Below, piece after piece: positions 27,196 through 35,286 of a stretch of 64,000 bases of DNA; within the stretch, counting starts at the first letter, position 1, and each line of letters starts with the position of its first letter. Position numbers and translations under genes: made by a program. Source of the stretch: Bradyrhizobium lablabi. Its GTDB lineage: Bacteria > Pseudomonadota > Alphaproteobacteria > Rhizobiales > Xanthobacteraceae. Below the pieces are notes generated by a model, which had not been told where the DNA came from, did not search any database, and worked only from the letters and a program-made list of their open reading frames with translations. The stretch is taken from the NCBI RefSeq assembly GCF_018131005.1, contig NZ_JAFCJK010000005.1, positions 248,001 through 312,000 of the forward strand. The letters run 5' to 3'.

Positions 27196-28779
27196 ATGAC
27201 TGAACGTCCCGACCTCTCGTCCTACCCGTCATTCAAGGAGCCGAAGCGTTCGCTGTTTTCGGCCCGCAAATATGCACTGATGGCCTCGGTCGTCGCCGGC
27301 CTCGGCGTCGCCGCATACGGCTTAAGCCCGTCGCACGATCCCGCTGACCTCTTCGCAAGTTCTGCGCATGCGCAGGTCAACACCGAGGTCCGCAAGGTCG
27401 CGCAACCCGTCGGCTTTGCCGACATCGTCGAACGCGTGAAGCCCTCGGTGATCTCGGTGAAGGTCAATCTCCACGAAAAGATGGCCAAGGACGACACCAA
27501 TAATGAGGACTCTCCGTTCCAGCCGGGCTCGCCGATGGAGCGCTTCTTCCGCCGCTTCGGCGGTCCGGATGGGATGCCCCCTGGCATGCGCGGTGGACCG
27601 CGCGGCCGCGGCGTGGTGACCGGCCAGGGCTCCGGCTTCTTCATCTCGGCTGACGGCTATGCCGTGACCAACAACCACGTCGTTGACGGCGCCGACAAGG
27701 TCGAAGTGACGACCGATGACGGCAAGACCTATTCCGCCAAGGTGATCGGCACCGATCCGCGCACCGACCTCGCGCTGATCAAAGTCGAAGGTGGTTCCAA
27801 CTTCGCGTTTGCGAAGCTCTCCGACAGCAAGCCCCGCATCGGCGACTGGGTGCTGGCGGTTGGTAACCCGTTCGGCCTCGGCGGCACGGTGACCGCCGGT
27901 ATCGTCTCGGCCTCCGGCCGCGACATCGGCAACGGTCCGTATGATGACTTCATCCAGATCGATGCGCCCGTGAACAAGGGCAACTCGGGTGGCCCGGCGT
28001 TCGACGTGTCGGGCGAAGTGATGGGCGTCAACACCGCGATCTATTCGCCGTCCGGCGGCAGTGTCGGCATCGCGTTCTCGATTCCGGCCGCGACCGTGAA
28101 GAGCGTTGTCGCTCAGCTCAAGGACAAGGGCACCGTCAGCCGCGGCTGGATCGGCGTCCAGATCCAGCCGGTGACGTCGGACATTGCCGACAGCCTCGGC
28201 ATGAAGAAGGCGGAAGGCGCGCTGGTTGCCGAACCGCAGGCCAATGGTCCCGCGGCCAAGGCGGGCATCGAGTCCGGTGACGTCATCACCGCCGTCAATG
28301 GCGAGCAGGTCAAGGATGCGCGCGAGCTTGCCCGCACCATCGGCAGCCTGCCGCCCGGCAACGCGGTGAAGCTCAACGTGCTGCACAAGGGCCAGGACAA
28401 GGTCGTCAACCTCACGCTCGGCCAGTTGCCGAACACGCTTGAGGCCAAGGCCGACAACGACAACGGCGACAAGGGTGGCGCGACCCGCGGCACCGACGTG
28501 CCGAAGCTCGGCCTCACCGTTGCTCCCGCCAACAGCGTGGCCGGGGCCGGCAAGGAAGGCGTGGTCGTGACCGAAGTCGATCCCAAGAGCTCCGCTGCCG
28601 AGCGGGGCTTCAAGGAAGGCGACGTCATCCTCGAGGTCGGCGGCAAGAGCGTCGGCACCGCTGGCGAGGTGCGCGATGCGATCACCTCGGCGCGTAACGA
28701 CAACAAGAACAGCGTTCTCATGCGCGTGAAGAGCGGCGGTTCGTCGCGCTTCGTGGCAGTCCCGCTGGCCAAGGGTTAA
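27196..28779 (+). CDS. degP: DegP/DegQ-family periplasmic serine protease (Do)
   Basis: 527 aa. A membrane or signal segment lies near residues 25-45 (YALMASVVAGLGVAAYGL), with cleavage plausible after ASSAHAQ. The trypsin-like triad is His161 (NNHVV), Asp191 (RTDLALIKV) and Ser264 (GNSGGPAF). Two PDZ domains follow, near residues 310-400 and 430-520. It degrades or refolds damaged envelope proteins. The start is set by TTGGAG 9 bp upstream. A strong terminator follows the gene, so the downstream two-component genes probably have their own promoter. Confidence 0.95.
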   Translation: MTERPDLSSYPSFKEPKRSLFSARKYALMASVVAGLGVAAYGLSPSHDPADLFASSAHAQVNTEVRKVAQPVGFADIVERVKPSVISVKVNLHEKMAKDDTNNEDSPFQPGSPMERFFRRFGGPDGMPPGMRGGPRGRGVVTGQGSGFFISADGYAVTNNHVVDGADKVEVTTDDGKTYSAKVIGTDPRTDLALIKVEGGSNFAFAKLSDSKPRIGDWVLAVGNPFGLGGTVTAGIVSASGRDIGNGPYDDFIQIDAPVNKGNSGGPAFDVSGEVMGVNTAIYSPSGGSVGIAFSIPAATVKSVVAQLKDKGTVSRGWIGVQIQPVTSDIADSLGMKKAEGALVAEPQANGPAAKAGIESGDVITAVNGEQVKDARELARTIGSLPPGNAVKLNVLHKGQDKVVNLTLGQLPNTLEAKADNDNGDKGGATRGTDVPKLGLTVAPANSVAGAGKEGVVVTEVDPKSSAAERGFKEGDVILEVGGKSVGTAGEVRDAITSARNDNKNSVLMRVKSGGSSRFVAVPLAKG

Positions 28780-28906
28780 ATATGGGTTGGGAAGTGTCGC
28801 CGGCATCAGTCGCCCCCGCCGACGGCGCTTCCCGGGGGGCGGGCTCCTCGCTCGCTCCCTCAGGTACCTTCCGGTGGAACACGCCCCCCTCCGTCGGAAG
28901 GCCTAG

Positions 28907-28945
28907 GGGCGGTGAAGTCCCCCAGCTTCACCGCCCGCTTTTTTC
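28907..28945 (+). terminator. Rho-independent terminator after degP
   Basis: An 11-bp perfect stem, GGGCGGTGAAG at 28907-28917 and CTTCACCGCCC at 28926-28936, has an 8-nt loop and is followed by GCTTTTTTC. It sits 128 bp after the degP stop and about 95 bp before the next regulator gene. Confidence 0.9.
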
Positions 28946-29038
28946 ACCTCCGCATCATGCGGCAGCAAGAAGATTGGAGTGCGCGCGGTCGTCTTGCATG
29001 TGCAGGCCGGCCGCGCCATGGTGAGAGGGTCAGATCCC

Positions 29039-29740
29039 GTGACCGCAATCGCTCCGCAAATGCGCATCCTGATCATTGAAGACGACCGCGAGTCTGCCGA
29101 TTACCTCGTCAAGGCGTTCAGGGAGGTTGGCTACATCGCCGATCTCGCCTCCGACGGCGAGGACGGCCTATCGATGGCTGAAAGCGGCGAATACGACGTG
29201 CTGGTGGTCGACCGCATGCTGCCGAAACGCGACGGCCTGTCGCTCATCGGCGCGCTGCGCGATGCCGGCAACCGTACGCCCGTCCTGATCCTGTCCGCGC
29301 TGGGCCAGGTCGACGATCGCATCAAGGGCCTGCGCGCCGGAGGCGACGATTATCTGCCGAAGCCGTATGCGTTCGCCGAACTCCTCGCGCGCGTCGAGGT
29401 GTTGTCACGCCGCAACGTCGGGCCGGCCGAGGAGACCACCTATAGGGTCGGCGATCTCGAACTCGACCGCCTCTCGCATCGCGTCGCCCGCGGCAAGGAC
29501 GAGTTGACGCTGCAGCCGCGCGAATTCCGCCTGCTCGAATACCTCATGAAGCATGCAGGACAGGTGGTCACGCGCACCATGCTGCTGGAAAACGTCTGGG
29601 ATTATCATTTCGATCCGCAAACCAACGTCATCGACGTGCACATCTCGCGGCTGCGCTCGAAGATCGACAAGGGCTTCGAACGGCCCCTGCTGCACACGAT
29701 CCGCGGCGCGGGGTACATGATCCGTGACGGCATTCGGTAA
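29039..29740 (+). CDS. OmpR-family response regulator
   Basis: About 233 aa from GTG at 29039, chosen for AGAGGG ten bases upstream. ATG at 29060 (MRILIIEDDRES) is an alternative lacking a clear ribosome binding site, and ATG at 29018 is a third. Receiver domain: IIEDDRES, phospho-Asp in VVDRMLPKRDGLS, Lys in DDYLPKPYAFAEL. Effector winged helix: REFRLLEYLMKHAGQVVTR and TNVIDVHISRLRSKI. It overlaps its kinase by 17 bp. Position between degP and the kinase suggests an envelope or metal stress sensor, unproven. Confidence 0.9.
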   Translation: MTAIAPQMRILIIEDDRESADYLVKAFREVGYIADLASDGEDGLSMAESGEYDVLVVDRMLPKRDGLSLIGALRDAGNRTPVLILSALGQVDDRIKGLRAGGDDYLPKPYAFAELLARVEVLSRRNVGPAEETTYRVGDLELDRLSHRVARGKDELTLQPREFRLLEYLMKHAGQVVTRTMLLENVWDYHFDPQTNVIDVHISRLRSKIDKGFERPLLHTIRGAGYMIRDGIR

Positions 29741-31178
29741 ACTGATCCGCACCACGGCGTTTCGGCTGACGCTGGTCTATCTGTTTTTGTTTGCACTCTT
29801 TGCCGCGTCGCTGCTCGGCTATTTCGCCCTGAACACGCGGCGGCTGATCACCGAGCAGATCACCACGACTGTCAACGCCGAGGTCAGCGAGATCACCGAC
29901 ATCTATAATCGGCGCGGCCTGCACGGCCTGCTGAACACCATGGGCAACCGTGCGCTGCGGCCCGGGGCCAATCTCTATCTGCTGACCGCGCCGAACGGGC
30001 AGGCGCTCGCCGGCAATGTCGATTCGCTGGCGCCGGGCGTGATGAGCACGGAAGGCTGGTCCGAGACCGCCTATCGGCGGTTCGACGACCAGGGCAACAT
30101 GGACCATCGCGCGCTGGTGCGCGTCACCGAGATGAGCAACGGCTTCCGCCTGCTGGTCGGACGCGATCTCGAGGAGCGGCGGCGGCTGTTCGGCATTGTC
30201 GCGAAGGCCGCGCAGTGGTCGATTCTGGTCGTCGTCGTGCTCGGCATCGGCGGCGGCATCTTCGTTGCGCGCCGCGTGCTGCGCCGGATCGACGCGATGA
30301 CCGGTACTACCCAGCGAATCATGGCGGGCGATCTGTCCGGCCGGCTTCCGGTCGGCCGCAGCGGCGACGAACTCGATCGCCTCGCGGAAAACCTCAACGC
30401 CATGCTGGAGCGCATCGAGGCGCTGATGACCGGCCTGAAGGAGGTTTCCGACAACATCGCCCATGACCTGAAGACGCCGCTGACGCGCCTGCGCAACCGC
30501 GCTGAGGAGGCGCTGGCGAAATCCGGCTGCGAGGCGGACTACCGCGCAGCATTGGAGCGCACCATCGAGGAGTCAGACGGTCTGATCCGTACCTTCAATG
30601 CCCTTTTGATGATCGCCCGCGCCGAATCGGGCCAGGCCCGCGGCAATATGGACGATTTCGATGCCGCCGACGTCGCTAACGGCATCCACGAGCTTTACGA
30701 GCCGCTCGCCGAGGACGACGGGATGATGCTGCGGGTGAAAACCGCGCCAACGCCGATCCACGGCAACCGCGAATTGATCAGCCAGGCGCTCGCCAACCTG
30801 GTCGAGAACGCCATCAAATACGGCAAGCCCGAGAGCTCCGTGCAGCCCTTGAACGCCGACGCAAGGGACATCCTGATCGAGGCGTGTCGCGAGCGCGACC
30901 AGGTTCTGCTCAGCGTGACAGACCACGGCCCGGGCATCCCGGAGGGCGACCGCAAGCATGCCGTGGAGCGGTTCGTGCGGCTGGAGGCAAGCCGGACCTT
31001 GCCCGGTTCCGGCCTTGGCCTCAGCCTGGCATCGGCGGTCGCCACGCTCCATGGCGGCGAGCTCCGGCTCGGCGACTCGCATCCGGGCTTGGTCGCGACG
31101 CTGGCGCTGCCCGCGCGGGCCGGCGGCAGTGACAGGCTTGCGGCCCAAACACCGGATGTGCCACAGAAGGCGGCATGA
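29724..31178 (+). CDS. Sensor histidine kinase, HAMP-containing
   Basis: 484 aa from GTG inside the end of the regulator gene. Membrane helices lie near residues 13-35 (FRLTLVYLFLFALFAASLLG) and 160-182 (WSILVVVVLGIGGGIFVARR), with a short periplasmic domain between. HAMP follows (RRIDAMTGTTQRIMAGDLSG), then H-box IAHDLKTPLTRLRNRAEEAL, N-box ALANLVENAIKYGKP and G-boxes DHGPGIPEG and GSGLGLSLASAVATLHGG. The layout resembles CusS/QseC-like kinases. Its stop overlaps the glnE start by 4 bp. Confidence 0.92.
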   Translation: MTAFGKLIRTTAFRLTLVYLFLFALFAASLLGYFALNTRRLITEQITTTVNAEVSEITDIYNRRGLHGLLNTMGNRALRPGANLYLLTAPNGQALAGNVDSLAPGVMSTEGWSETAYRRFDDQGNMDHRALVRVTEMSNGFRLLVGRDLEERRRLFGIVAKAAQWSILVVVVLGIGGGIFVARRVLRRIDAMTGTTQRIMAGDLSGRLPVGRSGDELDRLAENLNAMLERIEALMTGLKEVSDNIAHDLKTPLTRLRNRAEEALAKSGCEADYRAALERTIEESDGLIRTFNALLMIARAESGQARGNMDDFDAADVANGIHELYEPLAEDDGMMLRVKTAPTPIHGNRELISQALANLVENAIKYGKPESSVQPLNADARDILIEACRERDQVLLSVTDHGPGIPEGDRKHAVERFVRLEASRTLPGSGLGLSLASAVATLHGGELRLGDSHPGLVATLALPARAGGSDRLAAQTPDVPQKAA

Positions 31179-34150
31179 ATGCCGCCGCGCCGGGAAACGC
31201 GGATCGACGTCGTCTGGCCGCGTCTTTCGTGGACGGACCGCATGTCGCCGCTTCCGTATCCGCCGAACAGCGTCTGAATGACTGGTTCGCCGAGCTCGAG
31301 CCGGCGCAGACCGCCGCTCTCGATGCGCTGCTCGTGCACCCCAAGGCGAGGAGAATCCTGCTCGGCATCGCCGAATTCTCGCCATATCTTTTCGAGCTCG
31401 CGCGCTCGGATGTCGCGCGGCTGATCCGGATCCTGTCGTCCGACCCGGAGACGCATCTGGCACGGCTGATCGAACAGACCTCGCGGGAGGTGCTCGCGGC
31501 GAGCGATGAGGCCGAGGTAATGCATCTGCTCCGCCGCATGAAGGCGGAGGCGGCGCTTCTGATCGCGTTGTGCGACATTGGCGGGGTTTGGCCGGTGATG
31601 CGGGTGACCGCGGCATTGACGGACCTTGCGGTGGCGGCGGTGCAATCGGCGCTCCGCTACCTGCTGCGACAAGAGGTCGCCCGCGGCCGGATGATCGCCG
31701 CCGACCCCGAACATCCCGAAACCGGCAGCGGCCTGATCGTGCTCGCGATGGGCAAGATGGGCGCCGGCGAGCTCAACTATTCCAGCGACATCGACCTGAT
31801 CGTGTTCTTCGATCCGGAAGCGACCTCGCTTGCCGACGACATCGAACCGCAGCCGTTCTTCGTCCGCCTCACCCAGGCTATGGCGCGGATCCTGCAACAG
31901 CGCTCGGGGGAGGGCTATGTGTTCCGCGTTGACCTGCGGTTGCGACCGGACCCGGCCTCGACCCACGTCGCGATCTCGACCGACGCCGCGCTGCATTATT
32001 ACGAGCGCGAGGGACGCACCTGGGAGCGCGCCGCGATGATCAAGGCGCGGCCCTGCGCCGGCGACGCCAAGGCAGGCGAGGCGCTCGTCGCCGAGCTCGC
32101 GCCGTTCGTCTGGCGCAAGCATCTGGACTTCGCCGCACTCGCCGACGTTCATGACATGAAGCGGCAGATGCAGACTTATCGCGGCCAGAGCGAGATTTCG
32201 GTCGAGGGTCACAACGTAAAGGTCGGCCGCGGCGGCATCCGCGAGATCGAATTCTTCGCCCAGACCCAGCAGCTGATCGCCGGCGGCCGGCATCCGGATT
32301 TGCGGGTACGGCCGACTCTGAACGCATTGGACGTGCTCGCGGGCAGTGATTGGATCACCTACCAGGCGCGCGACGAACTCGCCGAGGCCTATCAATTCCT
32401 GCGGCGGGTCGAGCACCGCCTGCAGATGATCGCCGACGAGCAGACCCATTCGCTGCCCGAAGAGGCCGAGGCGATCGAGCGTTTTGCGAATTTCTTCGGA
32501 TATGAGAACCGCGAGGCCTTTGCCAAGGACCTGCTCGCTCAGCTCAAGATCGTGCAGAGCCATTACGCAAAGCTGTTCGAGGGTGCCGATCCGACCGGAA
32601 CCGCGAAACTGCCGCAGCTCAATTATGGCGCCGGCCCCGAGGACCAACGCCTGCTCGAGCACCTCGCCAATCTCGGTTTCAAGAAGCCGGTCGCAGCGGC
32701 GAAGACCGTGCAGCAATGGATCGAGGGCGACTATCGCGCGCTGCGTGTCGAGGCGACGCGCGCCGCATTCCTGGAGTTCATCCCGGGGTTGATCGACGGC
32801 CTCGCGGATGCCGAAGAGCCCGACGATGCGGTGGTGGCGTTCGACCGCTTCCTGGCGGCCCTGCAGCGCGGCGGACGGCTGATCTCGCTGCTCAGCCAGA
32901 ACCGCGACCTCGTCGCATTGGTGGCGCTGATACTCGGTGCCGCGCCGCGGCTCGGCGACATGCTGGCGCGGCAGCCGCAAATCATGGATGGCCTGATCGA
33001 TCCGCGCTTCTTCGGCGCGATGCCCGACAAGAAAGAACTGTCCGAGCGGCTGGCGGCAACACTCAAGGATGCGGCCTCCTACGAGGATTTTCTCGACCGC
33101 CTGCGGCTGTTCGGCCAGGAGAGCTTGTTCCTGATCGGTACACGAATTCTGTCAGGCACGGTCTCGGCGCAGCAGGCAAGCGTCGCCTTTGCCGACGTGG
33201 CCGAGGGCATCGTGCATACCGTACACGGCCTCGTCACCGATCAATTCGCGGCGCAATATGGCCGGATCAAGGGGCAGGAGACGGCGATCATCGCCATGGG
33301 CCGGCTCGGCAGCCGCGAGATGACCGCATCCTCCGACCTCGACCTCATCCTGCTCTACGACTATGACGACGAGGCGCCCGACTCCGACGGAGAGCGTTCG
33401 CTGCATGGCGCGCAATATTTCGCCCGCTTCACCCAGCGCCTGATCAGCGCGTTCACGACGCGCACCAATTACGGCGTGCTCTATGAGGTCGATATGCGCC
33501 TGCGCCCGTCGGGCCGCGCCGGTCCGGTCGCCTCGCGTGTCGACTCATTCGCCGATTACCAGGAGCGCGAGGCCTGGACCTGGGAACACATGGCGCTGAC
33601 GCGGGCACGGGTGGTGTCGGCTTCGCCGCAATTCGGCGAGCGGATCGAGGCGATCATCCGCGGTGTGCTGACGCGCCCTCGCGATGCGGCAGGGACCGCC
33701 AATGATGTCGCGGACATGCGGCGAGCGATCGCACTCGAGAAGGGCGAGGACGACATCTGGGACCTCAAGCTTGCCGCCGGCGGGCTCGTCGATATCGACT
33801 TCATCGCGCAATATCTTCAGCTCGTGCATGCCGCGGCGAAACCGGACATCCTGAGCGTCTCCACGCTGCAGGTGCTCGACAGCGCCGCTCGGCTCGGCGT
33901 GCTCGGGCAATCCGAGGCTGCAATCCTGCGCTCGGCGGCGCGGCTCTATCACGATCTGACGCAGATCCTGCGGCTGTGCGTCAGCGGCAAGTTCAATCCG
34001 GAAACCGCGGGCGAAGACCTGCTGCGGGTGATGGCGCGGGCAGGGGACACGCCGGATTTCTCCGCCCTCGAGGCGCGCCTGCGCGAAACGCAGGGCGAGG
34101 TGCGGCGCGTGTTCAACGCGATCGTGGGTGAGAATAAAACGCCGGCGTAG
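31175..34150 (+). CDS. glnE: Bifunctional glutamine-synthetase adenylyltransferase / adenylyl-removing enzyme
   Basis: 991 aa with two tandem nucleotidyltransferase domains. The first has LAMGKMGAGELNYSSDIDLI near residue 190; the second has IAMGRLGSREMTASSDLDLI near residue 708. Each is followed by the family's helical bundle (RVEHRLQMIADEQTHSLPE; KLAAGGLVDIDFIAQYLQ). GlnE adenylylates and deadenylylates glutamine synthetase according to PII and glutamine. Length matches alphaproteobacterial GlnE. Its ATG overlaps the stop of the kinase gene (ATGA), which places nitrogen control in translational coupling with the two-component system. Confidence 0.96.
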   Translation: MNAAAPGNADRRRLAASFVDGPHVAASVSAEQRLNDWFAELEPAQTAALDALLVHPKARRILLGIAEFSPYLFELARSDVARLIRILSSDPETHLARLIEQTSREVLAASDEAEVMHLLRRMKAEAALLIALCDIGGVWPVMRVTAALTDLAVAAVQSALRYLLRQEVARGRMIAADPEHPETGSGLIVLAMGKMGAGELNYSSDIDLIVFFDPEATSLADDIEPQPFFVRLTQAMARILQQRSGEGYVFRVDLRLRPDPASTHVAISTDAALHYYEREGRTWERAAMIKARPCAGDAKAGEALVAELAPFVWRKHLDFAALADVHDMKRQMQTYRGQSEISVEGHNVKVGRGGIREIEFFAQTQQLIAGGRHPDLRVRPTLNALDVLAGSDWITYQARDELAEAYQFLRRVEHRLQMIADEQTHSLPEEAEAIERFANFFGYENREAFAKDLLAQLKIVQSHYAKLFEGADPTGTAKLPQLNYGAGPEDQRLLEHLANLGFKKPVAAAKTVQQWIEGDYRALRVEATRAAFLEFIPGLIDGLADAEEPDDAVVAFDRFLAALQRGGRLISLLSQNRDLVALVALILGAAPRLGDMLARQPQIMDGLIDPRFFGAMPDKKELSERLAATLKDAASYEDFLDRLRLFGQESLFLIGTRILSGTVSAQQASVAFADVAEGIVHTVHGLVTDQFAAQYGRIKGQETAIIAMGRLGSREMTASSDLDLILLYDYDDEAPDSDGERSLHGAQYFARFTQRLISAFTTRTNYGVLYEVDMRLRPSGRAGPVASRVDSFADYQEREAWTWEHMALTRARVVSASPQFGERIEAIIRGVLTRPRDAAGTANDVADMRRAIALEKGEDDIWDLKLAAGGLVDIDFIAQYLQLVHAAAKPDILSVSTLQVLDSAARLGVLGQSEAAILRSAARLYHDLTQILRLCVSGKFNPETAGEDLLRVMARAGDTPDFSALEARLRETQGEVRRVFNAIVGENKTPA

Positions 34151-34237
34151 GTGGACAAAGCGTAAGCGCGCCCACCATTCCGTGGCGTGACATCGATGGC
34201 GGGCTCGTCGCTGTCGCGCCTTCGCCCACCCTACAAT
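34149..34237. repeat. Imperfect palindromic intergenic repeat between convergent genes
   Basis: GGTGGACAAAGCG near the left end and CGCCTTCGCCCACCC near the right end are imperfect inverted arms. The form GGTGGGC-AAAGCG...CGC-TTTGCCCACC is, from memory, a frequent interspersed repeat in Bradyrhizobium; no search was run. It separates glnE from fdsD and may act as a bidirectional terminator, though no T-run is present. Confidence 0.55.
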
Positions 34238-34244
34238 TTGGCGG

Positions 34245-34460
34245 CTACGCAGTCTTCAATTTCAGCAGCGCATCACGCACGGGCGGATCGAGCCCGGCGC
34301 CGCCGGTGTCGAGATGAGCGAAGATCGCCTTGCGCATCCGCGGATCCCAGAATTTCCAGATGTGCTCGGAAATGCCTTCCACCGCGCGGTCGTGGCCCTG
34401 ACTCTGGAAGAACTTTCCGATCTGGTTCGCCATGTAGATCAGCTTGTCAGGCGACGACAT
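34245..34460 (-). CDS. fdsD: Formate dehydrogenase delta subunit
   Basis: 71 aa. MSSPDKLIYMANQIGKFFQS and EGISEHIWKFWDPRMRKAI match the small FdsD family. FdsD co-purifies with FdsGBA in Rhodobacter capsulatus and is needed for assembly of the molybdenum enzyme. Its start lies inside the end of fdhD (14-bp overlap), making it the last gene of fdsGBA-fdhD-fdsD. Confidence 0.93.
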   Translation of the reverse strand: MSSPDKLIYMANQIGKFFQSQGHDRAVEGISEHIWKFWDPRMRKAIFAHLDTGGAGLDPPVRDALLKLKTA

Positions 34461-35286
34461 ATTTGGCCTCCTCCGCGTTCAGGCCGCCCGCGATGCGTTC
34501 CGCATGCGTGAACACTTCAAATCCATCCGACCGCGCGATCGCGGCGAGCGTGATGCCCGCGGCATCCGCCATTCGCACTGCCAGCGCAGTCGGGGCCGAC
34601 ACCGCAACCATCAACGGCGCGCCGATTGCTGCCGTCTTTTGCACCATTTCGACCGAGACGCGGCTCGTCAGCAGCACCATGCCGTCGTTTGCCGTTACGT
34701 TATCGTGCGCCAGCGCGCCGGCGAGCTTGTCGAGCGCATTGTGACGGCCGACATCCTCGCGCAGCGCGACAATCCCGGTTGCCTTCGTCCAGAACGCGGC
34801 GGCGTGCACGGCGCGGGTCTGGTGATTGATCTCCTGCAGCGGCGCGACCGACGCCATCGCCGTCATGATCTCGCGCGGCGAGAATGACCGCCCTTGCGGC
34901 ACGATCGCGGCAGGTCGGACGGCTTCGGCAATGGAATCGATCCCGCAGATGCCGCAGCCGGTCGGTCCGGCAATATGCCGCCGCCGCTCGGCGATCAGAT
35001 CGGCTTTGGCGGCGCTAAGCCACATCCGCAGCTCGATGCCGTCATCGAGCTCGACGATGTCGAGCGTCTCGATCTCGTCGGCCGATTGCACGATGCCTTC
35101 GCTCAAGCTGAAGCCGATCGCAAAGTCGCTCAGATCCTCCGGCGTGCCCATCATCACGGCGTAGGTGCCGCCGTTGTAGGTCAGCGCCAGCGCAGTCTCC
35201 TCGGGGATCAGGCGCGCGCCGTCGCTGAAGCGGCCATCGCGCCACACTTTCCGATCGGCCCTGTGAACTGGATCGCGCATCGTCAC
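34447..35286 (-). CDS. fdhD: Formate dehydrogenase accessory sulfurtransferase FdhD (FdsC)
   Basis: 279 aa from a GTG that overlaps the fdsA stop (GTGA); an ATG two codons later is possible. The active thiol motif is Cys-Gly-Ile-Cys in GPTGCGICGIDSI near residue 115. REDVGRHNALDKLAGAL and LLTSRVSVEMVQKTA are family hallmarks. FdhD/FdsC transfers sulfur to the molybdenum cofactor, making the sulfido ligand needed by formate dehydrogenase. It lies between fdsA and fdsD. Confidence 0.95.
   Translation of the reverse strand: MTMRDPVHRADRKVWRDGRFSDGARLIPEETALALTYNGGTYAVMMGTPEDLSDFAIGFSLSEGIVQSADEIETLDIVELDDGIELRMWLSAAKADLIAERRRHIAGPTGCGICGIDSIAEAVRPAAIVPQGRSFSPREIMTAMASVAPLQEINHQTRAVHAAAFWTKATGIVALREDVGRHNALDKLAGALAHDNVTANDGMVLLTSRVSVEMVQKTAAIGAPLMVAVSAPTALAVRMADAAGITLAAIARSDGFEVFTHAERIAGGLNAEEAKYVVA

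Noticed and set aside
30695..32980. Minus-strand frame of 761 codons opposite the kinase gene and glnE
   Set aside because: It crosses two well-supported genes and has no recognisable domain.
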